Of a DNA stretch of 64,000 nucleotides, positions 17,369 through 26,076 are shown one piece after another. The position numbers and the translations under genes are program-made. A model generated the notes under the pieces. The model had not been told where the DNA came from, did no database searches, and was given only the letters and a program-made list of their open reading frames with translations. The stretch's first letter is position 1. Every line of letters begins with the position of its first letter. Source of the DNA: Caldilineaceae bacterium (GTDB lineage Bacteria > Chloroflexota > Anaerolineae > Caldilineales > Caldilineaceae); NCBI GenBank assembly GCA_026645575.1, contig JAPKMW010000027.1, positions 1-64,000 on the forward strand. The letters are read 5' to 3'.

Positions 17369-19185
17369 AACCGGATCCACACTGGCAAAAGCGGTGGCAA
17401 CCGCGCTGGCAACATTGGCTGACCAAACATCATGCCAACCGTGTTTTTTTACTCTGTTTTCTTCTACTTAATCTCTTGCTCTTTTTGCCGCTCTATCTGC
17501 TCAATCGGGCGGATACGACGCTCTTTCCGGTTGCAGAACTCTTGGGACGCGATTGGCAGACTGATCTACAAACCTTGTTGCTCTGGCGCAGAAATAGCGA
17601 TCCCTTTCGTTGGAATATTGAACTCTTCATCTTAGTCGGGTTGTGGATCAATGTCAGCTACCTACGCCGTCGTTCGCTCCGACCATTCTTTATCCTGTTG
17701 TACTTCTTGACCCTCTTTTATTACGCCTACGAAGCGATCACCCGCACCATCTATCAGGTTGATCCCATCCTCTACCACCACTATTACCTGGCGCTAGATG
17801 GTTTGCAATTTCTCCTGAGCCATCTCCATCTTTCGCTGGCAAGTTATCTTGGCGCGGCATTGGGGGCGTTGCTGGCGTTGGGGATCGTCTATGCCCTAAC
17901 CCGTTTGTTGTATAGCATTTCGCTGGCCGATCAGTTGAGTCGCTGGGTACGCATCAGCTTTGGTGTGCTGGCACTGGTGATGTTGCTGCCCCTCTTTGCC
18001 TATCGCCAGGTGTTGGCCTCACCGGTGATGGTAGTGAGCAGCCTTTATTACAAAATGGCGCTGAATCTTGAAAAATCACTCCAGGTCTACTATGACGTGA
18101 CCAATTTTGATGACACGGCGCTACGCCAGACTTATGACTACCATGACCTGACCTTGCACCGGAAACCGAACATCTATCTCATCTTTGTTGAGTCCTATGG
18201 CAGCGTTCTCTATCAACGTCCGGATTACAAGGTTGGCTATGAATTACTCTTGGAGAAGTTACAAAAACAACTGACTGACGGCGGCTGGTCGATGGCCTCC
18301 ACCTTGAGCGAATCACCAACCTGGGGGGGCGGTTCCTGGCTGGCGTACAGCAGCGCATTCTTTGGCCTGCGCATTGAAACTCACCCCCAATTTCTCGCCT
18401 TGCTCAATAAATATCAGGTGGAAAGCTATCCCAACCTGGGCCGCTATCTGAAAACCCAGGGCTACAATTACTATCATCTCTCCGCTCTCTCTTCCGAGCT
18501 ATCGGAGGGTGACTGGTTAAAACAGGAACGCTTTTTCGGCGTCGATGATTGGTTTCGTTTTGAAGAGTTGCAATTTGCGGGGCCAATGTACGGCTGGGGA
18601 CCGGCGCCGCCGGACCAATATGCGTTACACTATACCCATGAGCGGCTGACCAGGGAGAGCAATCAACCCTTTGCCCTCTTTTTTATCACCCAAAATTCGC
18701 ACTATCCCTTTGCCCCCATCCCAACGCTGGCGGAGGATTGGCGCACGCTGAAAAACGATGAGCCTTCCCCACCCGCTATCGACCCCGAAGGCATCCCCCA
18801 TGACCAACGGCGGCGCAACTATGCCGAGGCGATCCGCTATCAGCTATCTATGTTGACGGAATTTGTCTTAACAACGGGTAATGAAAATGATCTCTTCATT
18901 TTCATCGGCGATCATCAGCCGCCGCGCGTCTCCCGCCGTGAAGACGGCTTTGCCACGCCGGTGCATATTGTTAGCCGCGATCAACAATTGATTGCCTCGT
19001 TACAGGAATACGGTTTCACCCCCGGTCTAGAAGTGGCTGATCTGTCGCCAACCATGAAACACGAAGGTCTCTACTCTCTGATCGTGCGTACCCTCTTGTA
19101 TAATGCTGGCGATGGCGATCAAAGCGCCCTACCCGCGTACTTGCCTGCCGGCTTTGTCGCAACCCCAATGGCAACCGGCAATTGA
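17365..19185 (+). CDS. LTA synthase-like membrane sulfatase-fold protein
   Basis: This 606-residue protein begins with about five hydrophobic segments (residues 30-230, e.g. LCFLLLNLLLFLPLYLL) followed by an extracytoplasmic alkaline-phosphatase-superfamily domain. Landmarks are YLIFVESYGS, SESPTWGGGSWLAYSS (candidate catalytic Thr), FALFFITQNSHYPF and FIFIGDHQPPRVS (metal Asp/His). Lipoteichoic acid synthases and phosphoethanolamine or phosphoglycerol transferases share this layout, so the likely role is adding a phosphoglycerol-type group to an envelope polymer or lipid. The start overlaps the upstream stop (ATGA). Confidence 0.85.
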   Translation: MKPDPHWQKRWQPRWQHWLTKHHANRVFLLCFLLLNLLLFLPLYLLNRADTTLFPVAELLGRDWQTDLQTLLLWRRNSDPFRWNIELFILVGLWINVSYLRRRSLRPFFILLYFLTLFYYAYEAITRTIYQVDPILYHHYYLALDGLQFLLSHLHLSLASYLGAALGALLALGIVYALTRLLYSISLADQLSRWVRISFGVLALVMLLPLFAYRQVLASPVMVVSSLYYKMALNLEKSLQVYYDVTNFDDTALRQTYDYHDLTLHRKPNIYLIFVESYGSVLYQRPDYKVGYELLLEKLQKQLTDGGWSMASTLSESPTWGGGSWLAYSSAFFGLRIETHPQFLALLNKYQVESYPNLGRYLKTQGYNYYHLSALSSELSEGDWLKQERFFGVDDWFRFEELQFAGPMYGWGPAPPDQYALHYTHERLTRESNQPFALFFITQNSHYPFAPIPTLAEDWRTLKNDEPSPPAIDPEGIPHDQRRRNYAEAIRYQLSMLTEFVLTTGNENDLFIFIGDHQPPRVSRREDGFATPVHIVSRDQQLIASLQEYGFTPGLEVADLSPTMKHEGLYSLIVRTLLYNAGDGDQSALPAYLPAGFVATPMATGN

Positions 19186-19205
19186 CTTACAAAGGAGTTT
19201 CTGAG

Positions 19206-19916
19206 ATGTACCGAAAGCGATTACTCTTGCTGGTTAGCTGCGTGCTGACCGTCTATATCCTGGCCGCTTGTGCCAGCACCCCAGCGCCTGCTGCCGCGCC
19301 CACCCCCACTGCTGTGCCGGCGGCGCAAGCGTCACAACCGGTGGCCGAAGGCGCTCGTCGCTTTGTTGTCGTGCCGGCTGAATCGAGCGCCGCTTATGTG
19401 GTTGATGAAGAATTTTTCGCCGGCGCATTGGCGAAGCTGGGGATTGACGCTGGATTGCAAAAGATCACCGGCAGCACCAACGAAGTGACCGGCGAACTTC
19501 AGTTGCGCCTGGACGACCCGCAAAATGCCTTGGCTAGTGGCGAATTTACCGTGAATTTGCCGTCGCTCAAGACCGACCAGGATCGGCGTGACAGTTGGAT
19601 TCGCGACAACGCCCTTGAATCAAACCGCTTCCCCGTCGCCAAGTTCGTCGCCAAGTCGATCAACAATGCGCCGACCAGTTACACCGACGGCGCCGAAGTG
19701 ACCTTCCAACTGCTCGGCGACCTCACCGTGCGCGACATCACCCAACCCGTCACCTTCGATGTCACCGCCACCCTCACCGGCGACACGATCAAGGGCATCG
19801 CCACCACGGCGATGAAGATCAGCAGCTTTGGCTTCGACCCGCCCAACTTTGCCAACACGCTGACCGTGGCGGATGATTTTACGATTCGGGTGGAGATTAC
19901 GGCGAAGGAGCAGTAG
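19206..19916 (+). CDS. YceI-family lipoprotein
   Basis: The ATG at 19206 has AAAGGAG nine bases upstream and opens a lipoprotein signal with lipobox ILAAC, followed by an Ala/Pro/Thr linker of about 30 residues. The rest is a YceI-like lipocalin-type barrel: GEFTVNLPSLKTDQDRRD, NRFPVAKFVAKSI, LLGDLTVRDITQPVTFDV and the closing AMKISSFGFDPP. YceI proteins bind isoprenoid or other lipid ligands in the periplasm; here it would be anchored outside the membrane. It sits just downstream of the LTA-synthase-like gene. 236 residues. Confidence 0.92.
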   Translation: MYRKRLLLLVSCVLTVYILAACASTPAPAAAPTPTAVPAAQASQPVAEGARRFVVVPAESSAAYVVDEEFFAGALAKLGIDAGLQKITGSTNEVTGELQLRLDDPQNALASGEFTVNLPSLKTDQDRRDSWIRDNALESNRFPVAKFVAKSINNAPTSYTDGAEVTFQLLGDLTVRDITQPVTFDVTATLTGDTIKGIATTAMKISSFGFDPPNFANTLTVADDFTIRVEITAKEQ

Positions 19917-20012
19917 GGGCGCGGAACAATAGCCGTAAGGGAGCGGATTCAGGTAACGCGGATTAGCTTGCCAGACGAAAAAAATCCGCACCACCTGAAT
20001 CCGCGCCCCTAC
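19913..20012. terminator. Inverted repeat between convergent genes
   Basis: GTAGGGGCGCGGA at 19913-19925 pairs perfectly with TCCGCGCCCCTAC at 20000-20012, and an inner GGATTCAGGT/ACCTGAATCC pair overlaps it. It lies exactly between convergent yceI-like and dapA-like genes and probably ends both transcripts. Confidence 0.6.
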
Positions 20013-21070
20013 CCCAACCACTCATCCAAATGTTCCGCCACGAACGCATCATCCTGTAAATGGGGATAGGCCCGATAGACCCGGTCGATCTCCTCCATCT
20101 GCCCCGGCGACAACCCTTCGTTGGGATTGAGACACCAATTCCCCCGCATCAACCCCTGGCGGCGCAACACTTCGTGGATGCCGGCGATACAGCCGTGAAA
20201 GGCGTGGGCCGGGTCAAAAAAGGCGGCGTTGGCGTCGGTCACTTGCCCGTTATAGGCGAGCCATTGCGCGTAGTCAAGCGTAGCATTGGCGCGTTGGTGT
20301 TGGATCGCGGCCAGCATGGCGACCGCCGGCTGCGTCCAGACTGCCCAGTGGCCGAGCAAGCCGCCGACAAAGCGTAGCGGCCCTTCGGTGGGCTGCACAT
20401 GGAAATCAGTGATGAGATCAGCCACAATGTTGTCGTCGTTGCCGGTGTAAAGCGCAATTTCGTTGGCCCGACCGGCATCGGCAATGGCGCGCACGACATC
20501 AAGCGTTTTATAGCGATCAAAAGGCGCGACCTTGATCGCCACCACATTGGGAATCTCGGCAAAGCGCCGCCAGAAGCTGTAACTGAGGACGCGCCCGCCC
20601 ACCGCCGGTTGCAAGTAAAAGCCAAAGAGCGGAATCACCTCAGCGACGCGGCGGCAATGGTCGAGCAGTTCGTCGTCGGTGGCGGTTTTCAACGCGGCGA
20701 CACTGAGCAGCCCGGCATGATAGCCAAATTGCCGCGCCAGTTCCGCCTCGCGTAGCGCCTGCTCTGTCCGCCCGATCACGCCGGCTACTTTGACAAAGGG
20801 GTGCGGATCAGTGAGTAACATGTCGTCAATTGTCTCACTGGCCAGTTCCAGCACCGGCGCCAGCAAGCCGACCTTGGGATCATGAATTTCAAATTGCGTC
20901 GTGTGGACGCCTACCGCCAGACCACCGACACCGGCGGCGCAATAGTAGCGGGTAAGCGCTCGTTGATGGCGTTCATCCAGTTGGCGATCAGCGGTGACGG
21001 CCAGCGGATGGGCGGGAATGACGACGCCGGCCCGTAATTGTTCGGCGATTGCGTTTGGTAATTTGTCCAT
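20009..21070 (-). CDS. Dihydrodipicolinate synthase/N-acetylneuraminate lyase family aldolase
   Basis: This 353-residue TIM-barrel aldolase has the Schiff-base lysine in VVAIKVAPFD (K180), preceded by GFYLQPAVGG where family members usually have a YN-P motif. It is longer than classic DapA (about 290) because of its C-terminal region. It probably cleaves or makes a keto-acid rather than acting in lysine synthesis, judged by the catabolic surroundings. Its start overlaps the stop of the upstream epimerase-like gene in TAATG, so the two are probably translated together. Confidence 0.85.
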   Translation of the reverse strand: MDKLPNAIAEQLRAGVVIPAHPLAVTADRQLDERHQRALTRYYCAAGVGGLAVGVHTTQFEIHDPKVGLLAPVLELASETIDDMLLTDPHPFVKVAGVIGRTEQALREAELARQFGYHAGLLSVAALKTATDDELLDHCRRVAEVIPLFGFYLQPAVGGRVLSYSFWRRFAEIPNVVAIKVAPFDRYKTLDVVRAIADAGRANEIALYTGNDDNIVADLITDFHVQPTEGPLRFVGGLLGHWAVWTQPAVAMLAAIQHQRANATLDYAQWLAYNGQVTDANAAFFDPAHAFHGCIAGIHEVLRRQGLMRGNWCLNPNEGLSPGQMEEIDRVYRAYPHLQDDAFVAEHLDEWLG

Positions 21071-22134
21071 TAGAACCTGCCGTCCCGTGCTTCAAAATGT
21101 GTCGGTTTGTTCAACAGCGCACCGCCTTGATTGACCCAAGCCGCTGTCCACTCGACCAACTGATCGAGTGTAACGCGTGGATAACCAAAAAGCCGTTGCG
21201 CCTTGGCGGCGTTATTGAGCAGGGCGGTGGGCGCTTCACTGCCGACGAATTGCGGTTGCGTGCCAAAGATCGTCCCAAAGCGCTCCGCCACCCGTCGCAC
21301 GGAAAGGGTTTCCGGCCCGGTGACATTGAGGACAAATGGCGGCGACGAACAGTGGGCCAACAGCGCCAACGCCTGTGCATTGGCATCCCCCTGCCAGATG
21401 ACATTGGCCGCGCCCATGCTCAAATCAATCGCTCGGCCCGCTTTCACCTTCAACGCCAGATCCAGTAACACGCCATAGCGCAGATCAATCGCATAGTTGA
21501 GCCGCATAATCGCACAGCGTAGCCCATGCGTCAGTGAAAAATGTTCAAAGATCCGCTCGCGCCCCAGGCATGAGTTCGCATACTCACCGACTGGTTCCGG
21601 CGGATCACTCTCCACCGAACCACCCTGCACCACCGGCGTCAACGAATAGATATTGCCGGTGGAAAAGACCACGACACGGGCATCGACAAAGCGTTCCGCC
21701 ACTAATGCCGGCATATAGCTGTTCATCGCCCAGGTTTGTGACGGCGCGCCGGTGGTGCCAAACTTCTGACCGGCCATAAAGATAACGTTGCGGCTATTCG
21801 GCAACGCGGCCAAGGCTGCCCGATCTAGCAGATCACAGGCAAGGGTTTTGACGCCCCAGCTTTCGAGTTTGGTGCGCAACGCCGGTTGACTAAAGCGCGC
21901 AACCGCCACCACCTGAAACGGCGAACCGATGGCTGCCAACGCCTGCGCCGCCATGCGCGCCAGCGTCGGCCCCATCTTGCCGCCGACGCCAAGAATGAGT
22001 AGATCACTTTCCAGCGTTTGCATAGCGGCCAGGGCCTGGGACGAAGGTTCCGCCAACAGGGTTTCTAATTCGTCTTCCGTTGTAATTACGGACGGCAGTA
22101 TGGGTGTTGAAATAATGGATGAATGATTGAGCAT
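21070..22134 (-). CDS. NAD-dependent epimerase/dehydratase family protein
   Basis: The 354-residue product starting at 22134 (MLNHSSIIS) has an extended SDR fold: LLILGVGGKMGPTLARMAAQ as the dinucleotide motif, then VIFMAGQKFGT, VFSTGNIYSL and an AYANSCLGRERIFEH-like segment (written YANSCLGRERIFEH) in place of the YxxxK catalytic motif. The tyrosine is present but the lysine is replaced by a Gly-Arg context, so activity is uncertain. It is coupled to the aldolase gene by TAATG. Sugar nucleotide or free sugar acid metabolism is plausible. Confidence 0.8.
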   Translation of the reverse strand: MLNHSSIISTPILPSVITTEDELETLLAEPSSQALAAMQTLESDLLILGVGGKMGPTLARMAAQALAAIGSPFQVVAVARFSQPALRTKLESWGVKTLACDLLDRAALAALPNSRNVIFMAGQKFGTTGAPSQTWAMNSYMPALVAERFVDARVVVFSTGNIYSLTPVVQGGSVESDPPEPVGEYANSCLGRERIFEHFSLTHGLRCAIMRLNYAIDLRYGVLLDLALKVKAGRAIDLSMGAANVIWQGDANAQALALLAHCSSPPFVLNVTGPETLSVRRVAERFGTIFGTQPQFVGSEAPTALLNNAAKAQRLFGYPRVTLDQLVEWTAAWVNQGGALLNKPTHFEARDGRF

Positions 22135-22261
22135 AGGTCTGTTCTTGCCTGTTACCTTGGGCCGACAGAAAAATGTCGTTTGCCAAATAAAATGAGATGC
22201 GCAATAATGTATATCACTGAACGCACAAAGGTGCAAACCATACATTCAAGGTAACTACTCT

Positions 22262-22318
22262 GCTCCTAGCCAGTCCGTGACTGGCGATTGGGGCGCCAGT
22301 CACGGACTGGCTAGGAGC
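22262..22318. repeat. Perfect 25-bp palindromic element (GCCAGTCCGTGACTGGC type)
   Basis: Arms at 22262-22286 and 22294-22318 are perfect inverted copies with a 7-base loop. The core is a variant of the REP palindrome found around the RAYT gene. It lies in the divergent spacer between the epimerase and dehydrogenase genes. Confidence 0.8.
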
Positions 22319-22368
22319 GGGCAGGATAGTTACCATTCAAGGCGCTTTCACTACTTTGGAGTTTGCCA

Positions 22369-23286
22369 ATGCGCATCGGTCTTGTTGATCTTGACACCTC
22401 CCACCCCCAGAACTGGATCCCGATCCTCCGTCAACTCGGCCATACGGTGGTCGGCGTATGGGACGGCGGTTCGGTTCACCCACCGGCCTATGTCCAAAAG
22501 TTTGCTACGGATCATGCCATTCCTCAAGTTTGTACTTCCCTGGCGGAACTAGCAGATATCGCCGACTGCGCCATCATTCACGGTTGCGACTGGGATACCC
22601 ACCTTGCCAAGGCCCGCCCCTTTGTCGAAGCGGGCAAAGCGGTGTTGCTTGACAAACCGCTGGCCGGCAACCGGCGCGATTTGCAACAACTGCGCCAGTG
22701 GGTGCAGGATGGTGCGCGCATTAGTGGCGGCTCGTCCTTGCGCTTTGCGGTCGAAACGCAGGAATGGTTGGCGCAACCAATCGCTGAACGGGGAACGCCC
22801 CATACCGTCCTTTGTGGCTGTGCTGTTGATGAATTCAATTATGGCATTCACGCCTACGCCCTGTTGAGCGGCATTATGGGCGGCGGCCTTCACACCGTGC
22901 GCCACCTGGGCGAAGGGGTCCAACGCCGGATCCTCGTGCAGTGGGCCGACGGGCGTCAAGGCATCCTTGTGATCGGTGCGACGGCCAAGTGGATGCCCTT
23001 TTACGCGACCATTGTCACTGAACGCACTGTTACTCATTTACAAGCGGACAACAGCAAGCTTTATCGCGCCCTGCTCGAAGCCACGCTGCCCTATCTAGCT
23101 GGTGAAACGAACACGCCGCCGCTCACGGTCGATGAATGGTTGGAACCCGAATTGTGTGCCTTAGCGGCGCGCCATTCCTGGCGGCATGGCGATCAAGAAG
23201 TGGCCCTGGCAGATCTACCGCTGGACGATGCAGGATACGACGGCGAAGCCTTTGCCGAGGGCTACCGGAAAGCGAAATATCCATAA
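22369..23286 (+). CDS. Gfo/Idh/MocA-like oxidoreductase
   Basis: This 305-residue protein resembles the Gfo/Idh/MocA family, with DKP in place of EKP at residues 95-97 and a C-terminal mixed sheet. The N-terminal nucleotide motif is atypical (RIGLVDLDTSHPQNW rather than GxGxxG), so cofactor use may differ. TTGGAG lies upstream of the ATG at 22369. A perfect hairpin terminator begins at its stop codon. It is followed by a more canonical paralogue. Confidence 0.75.
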   Translation: MRIGLVDLDTSHPQNWIPILRQLGHTVVGVWDGGSVHPPAYVQKFATDHAIPQVCTSLAELADIADCAIIHGCDWDTHLAKARPFVEAGKAVLLDKPLAGNRRDLQQLRQWVQDGARISGGSSLRFAVETQEWLAQPIAERGTPHTVLCGCAVDEFNYGIHAYALLSGIMGGGLHTVRHLGEGVQRRILVQWADGRQGILVIGATAKWMPFYATIVTERTVTHLQADNSKLYRALLEATLPYLAGETNTPPLTVDEWLEPELCALAARHSWRHGDQEVALADLPLDDAGYDGEAFAEGYRKAKYP

Positions 23287-23333
23287 AACTCATCGTAGCG
23301 GCACGAACTATCGTGCCGCTACGATGAGTTTTT
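23285..23333 (+). terminator. Perfect 22-bp hairpin terminator
   Basis: Arms 23285-23306 and 23311-23332 are exact inverse complements around the loop ACTA, begin at the stop codon, and end in a T run. The A run on the 5' side could also allow reverse termination. Confidence 0.75.
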
Positions 23334-23357
23334 GCGAATCCAATAAGGACGAAAATT

Positions 23358-24335
23358 ATGGCATTGCGTGCAGCATTAATCGGTTGTGGCGGGTTGGGTA
23401 AGGTTCATGCCCAGATGGTGCAACAGGTCGGTGGTCTACGGATGGCAGCCTTTTGTGATGTGGATGGGGCGCGCGCCGAGCAGTTCTGTCGCGACTTTGG
23501 CGGCGACTATGCTACCAGCGATCCGCAAACCATCTTTGCTGACCCGGCGATTCAGGTCGTCTACATTTGCACCCATCACGACACCCATGCTGAATTTTGT
23601 ATCCGCGCCGCCCACGCTGGTAAACATATTCTGGTGGAAAAACCGCTGGCGCTCACCAGCGAAGCCTGTGTTGCGATTGGGCAAGCGGTGGCGCAGACCG
23701 GCGTCAAACTGATGACCGCCTTCAAGATGCGCTATTTTGACATGATCCAGAAGGTCAAAGAACTGATCCCCAACCCGCTCATGGTGACGATGCAGATGAT
23801 GGACAACCGCTGGCCCGACGACATGTGGGCCAACGATCCAATCAAAGGGGGCGGCAATGTCCTCAGCCAGGGTGTTCACTCGTGTGACATCTTGCGCTAT
23901 GTGGTGGGCAGCGACCCCGTTTCCGTTTATGCCGTTGGACGCAACTACTACCAAAAGACCGGCGTGATCGACAACATGGCCGCCATCTATCGCTTTGCCA
24001 ACGGCGTCACCGGCAATCTGGTGCAGGGCGACGCCCATTGTCCGTCCCATGTTAGCAAGTTTTACATGCAGGTCTTTGCTGAAAATCGATCGGCCACCCT
24101 TTCCAGCCGCTTGACCACCTTGACCTATCAGGAAAAGGGCAAAGATCCGGTCATCTACCAAGGGACGGAAACCGGCTTTCTCGAAGAAAATCGCGATTTT
24201 ATCCGCGCCCTGCATGAAGACCGCCCCATGCCGATTGACCATCGCGATGGCCTGTTGGCAACCCTGATGATCTTGCAAGCCTTTAAGTCGATTGAGACTG
24301 AGCAGCCGCAGCCGATCTTAGCCCTGTTGACGTAA
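23358..24335 (+). CDS. Gfo/Idh/MocA-family oxidoreductase
   Basis: A canonical 325-residue member: GCGGLGKVHAQM Rossmann motif, EKP at residues 94-96, and the GGGNVLSQGVHSCDILRYVVG helix with the likely catalytic residues. The substrate would be a sugar, cyclitol or derivative. AAGGACG lies before the ATG. It lies between the preceding dehydrogenase and an enolase-superfamily gene, suggesting an oxidation-dehydration route for an acid sugar; this is inferred. Confidence 0.9.
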   Translation: MALRAALIGCGGLGKVHAQMVQQVGGLRMAAFCDVDGARAEQFCRDFGGDYATSDPQTIFADPAIQVVYICTHHDTHAEFCIRAAHAGKHILVEKPLALTSEACVAIGQAVAQTGVKLMTAFKMRYFDMIQKVKELIPNPLMVTMQMMDNRWPDDMWANDPIKGGGNVLSQGVHSCDILRYVVGSDPVSVYAVGRNYYQKTGVIDNMAAIYRFANGVTGNLVQGDAHCPSHVSKFYMQVFAENRSATLSSRLTTLTYQEKGKDPVIYQGTETGFLEENRDFIRALHEDRPMPIDHRDGLLATLMILQAFKSIETEQPQPILALLT

Positions 24336-24504
24336 GGCCATTGCAAAATAAGCACAGTAGATGTTCCTACGTATTGCGTGTTGCGTGAACCATTTTCAAG
24401 TGTCATCTCAATATTCCTGGACAAGGATCGATCCTAAAAATCTGTGTTCCTTCCTATCCGTGTTAACTTTTGATTGATTTGAAGTGGAGTCGTGCTGATT
24501 TCAT

Positions 24505-25848
24505 ATGGTAAAACCATCAGATGTATGTGTTGAAGCCGTGACAGTGACCTTTAGCGACGAAGGATTCGCCACGCCATTGCGCTTGAGCCGCGGCTTGATC
24601 ACCGAGATCACCTATGCCAAAGTGGTGATCGACGTGCGGACACGCGCTGGTCAAGCGCACCAAGGAACCGGCGCCATCTTTCTCTCCGATCTTTGGGCCT
24701 TCCCTGATCCGACCTATGATCACGCCCAAAAAGACCAGGTCATGCGCACGCTCTGCCAGACCATTGCCGCCCATCTGCAAGCGGGGGATGACTATGGCGA
24801 CCCCTTGGAGAAGGGGCATCACCTGGAAGCAGCGCTGCCGGGGCTGGTGACCGCGACCGAAAATGCGTTGTCGTTTCTACAGCCAGGGGCCATCCCATAC
24901 CTGGCGGCGCTCAATTGTCTGTCGCCCTTTGATGCCGCCATCCATGATGCTTGGGGGCGGGCGCTTGGTGGGTCAACCTATGCCTTTTATGACGCGCCGT
25001 GGCTCAATGCCGACCTGAGCGCTTATCTGGGGCCGACCTTTCGTGGTTACTACCCGGCTGCGTTTTTGCGCCAACGCCGGTCAACCTTGCCGATTCAACA
25101 TGTCGTTGGCGTGAGCGACGCGTTGACGCCCGCGGAAGCCACTCCACCCGTTGGTGATCTACCCACCGATTTAACCACCTGGATTAAACGCGATGGGCTG
25201 ACCTGTTTCAAGCTCAAGTCGCGCGGTCAAGATCCAGCGGCGGATGCGCAACGGCTGGCGGCGGTCTACACCACGGCGGTGCAAGCCGGTATACAACCCA
25301 ACCAGGTTCACCTATCCCTCGACCCCAATGAGGTTTGCCCCGGCCCTGACTATTTGCTGGAGTTATTCCAGCGATTGGAACGTGATGCGCCGCTGGCCTT
25401 CGCCGCATTGGATTACATCGAACAGCCGACGGCCCGTGACCTGAGCAGCTATACCTTTACCTTGCACGCAGCAGCGCGTCACAAACCAATCATTATTGAC
25501 GAGAGTTTAGACCGCCTGGAAAACCTGGCGCGGTTGCAACCCCTCGGCTGGTCCGGGTTGGCCCTGAAAAGCTGCAAAGGGCAGACTCACACCTTGTTGG
25601 CCTACTGCTGGGCCAGGCAACACAAACTCTTTATCACCCTGCAAGACTTGACCAATCCGGGGCTGGCGTTGGTGCATAGCGCTAATCTGGGCGCGCACCT
25701 GGTCTTATCTGTGGACTACTTTGAAACCAATTGCCGTCAATATACACCGGCGGCCTGCCCAGCGGAACAGACGGCCTATCCAGCTTATTTCCAGGTGCGT
25801 GGCGGCGCGCTGCATCTACCGGCGCACGCACCCTTCGGTCTCTATTAG
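24505..25848 (+). CDS. Enolase-superfamily protein, paralogue of the 11.2-kb gene
   Basis: This 447-residue protein has the same order of motifs as the gene at 11210: KLKS lysines, LDPNE, IEQPT, IDESL, ALKSCK and LQDLTNPGLALVHS. The shared N-terminal features (GTGAIFLSDLWAFP against GWGAMFLMDLWAWP) show common ancestry. An acid sugar dehydratase or racemase role is likely. There is no strong ribosome site before the ATG at 24505. It is followed after 228 bases by the sugar ABC transporter. Confidence 0.83.
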   Translation: MVKPSDVCVEAVTVTFSDEGFATPLRLSRGLITEITYAKVVIDVRTRAGQAHQGTGAIFLSDLWAFPDPTYDHAQKDQVMRTLCQTIAAHLQAGDDYGDPLEKGHHLEAALPGLVTATENALSFLQPGAIPYLAALNCLSPFDAAIHDAWGRALGGSTYAFYDAPWLNADLSAYLGPTFRGYYPAAFLRQRRSTLPIQHVVGVSDALTPAEATPPVGDLPTDLTTWIKRDGLTCFKLKSRGQDPAADAQRLAAVYTTAVQAGIQPNQVHLSLDPNEVCPGPDYLLELFQRLERDAPLAFAALDYIEQPTARDLSSYTFTLHAAARHKPIIIDESLDRLENLARLQPLGWSGLALKSCKGQTHTLLAYCWARQHKLFITLQDLTNPGLALVHSANLGAHLVLSVDYFETNCRQYTPAACPAEQTAYPAYFQVRGGALHLPAHAPFGLY

Positions 25849-25956
25849 TATCAGCAAGCGCTGGCGTCCAAGGTCAGCAGTAACGACCCCTAACCTTTCG
25901 ACAATGTGTGTGCAGTCACTTCACGCAACACGAATTACAAATCACACATTTGTAGG

Positions 25957-25971
25957 ATATTATGATAATAT
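25957..25971. promoter_or_regulatory. AT-rich palindrome upstream of the sugar ABC operon
   Basis: ATATTATGATAATAT is a perfect 7-bp dyad with one central base, about 106 bases before the solute-binding protein start. It may be a regulator site or contain a -10 element. Confidence 0.35.
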
Positions 25972-26076
25972 GACTTGCAGCACGCCAACCACCAGACAAC
26001 GGGTTCCCGCCCGTTACTGTTTTGTATACACTTTTCCGTCAACACGATTCATGGCAAGGTTTGAAAGGAGTGGTAC

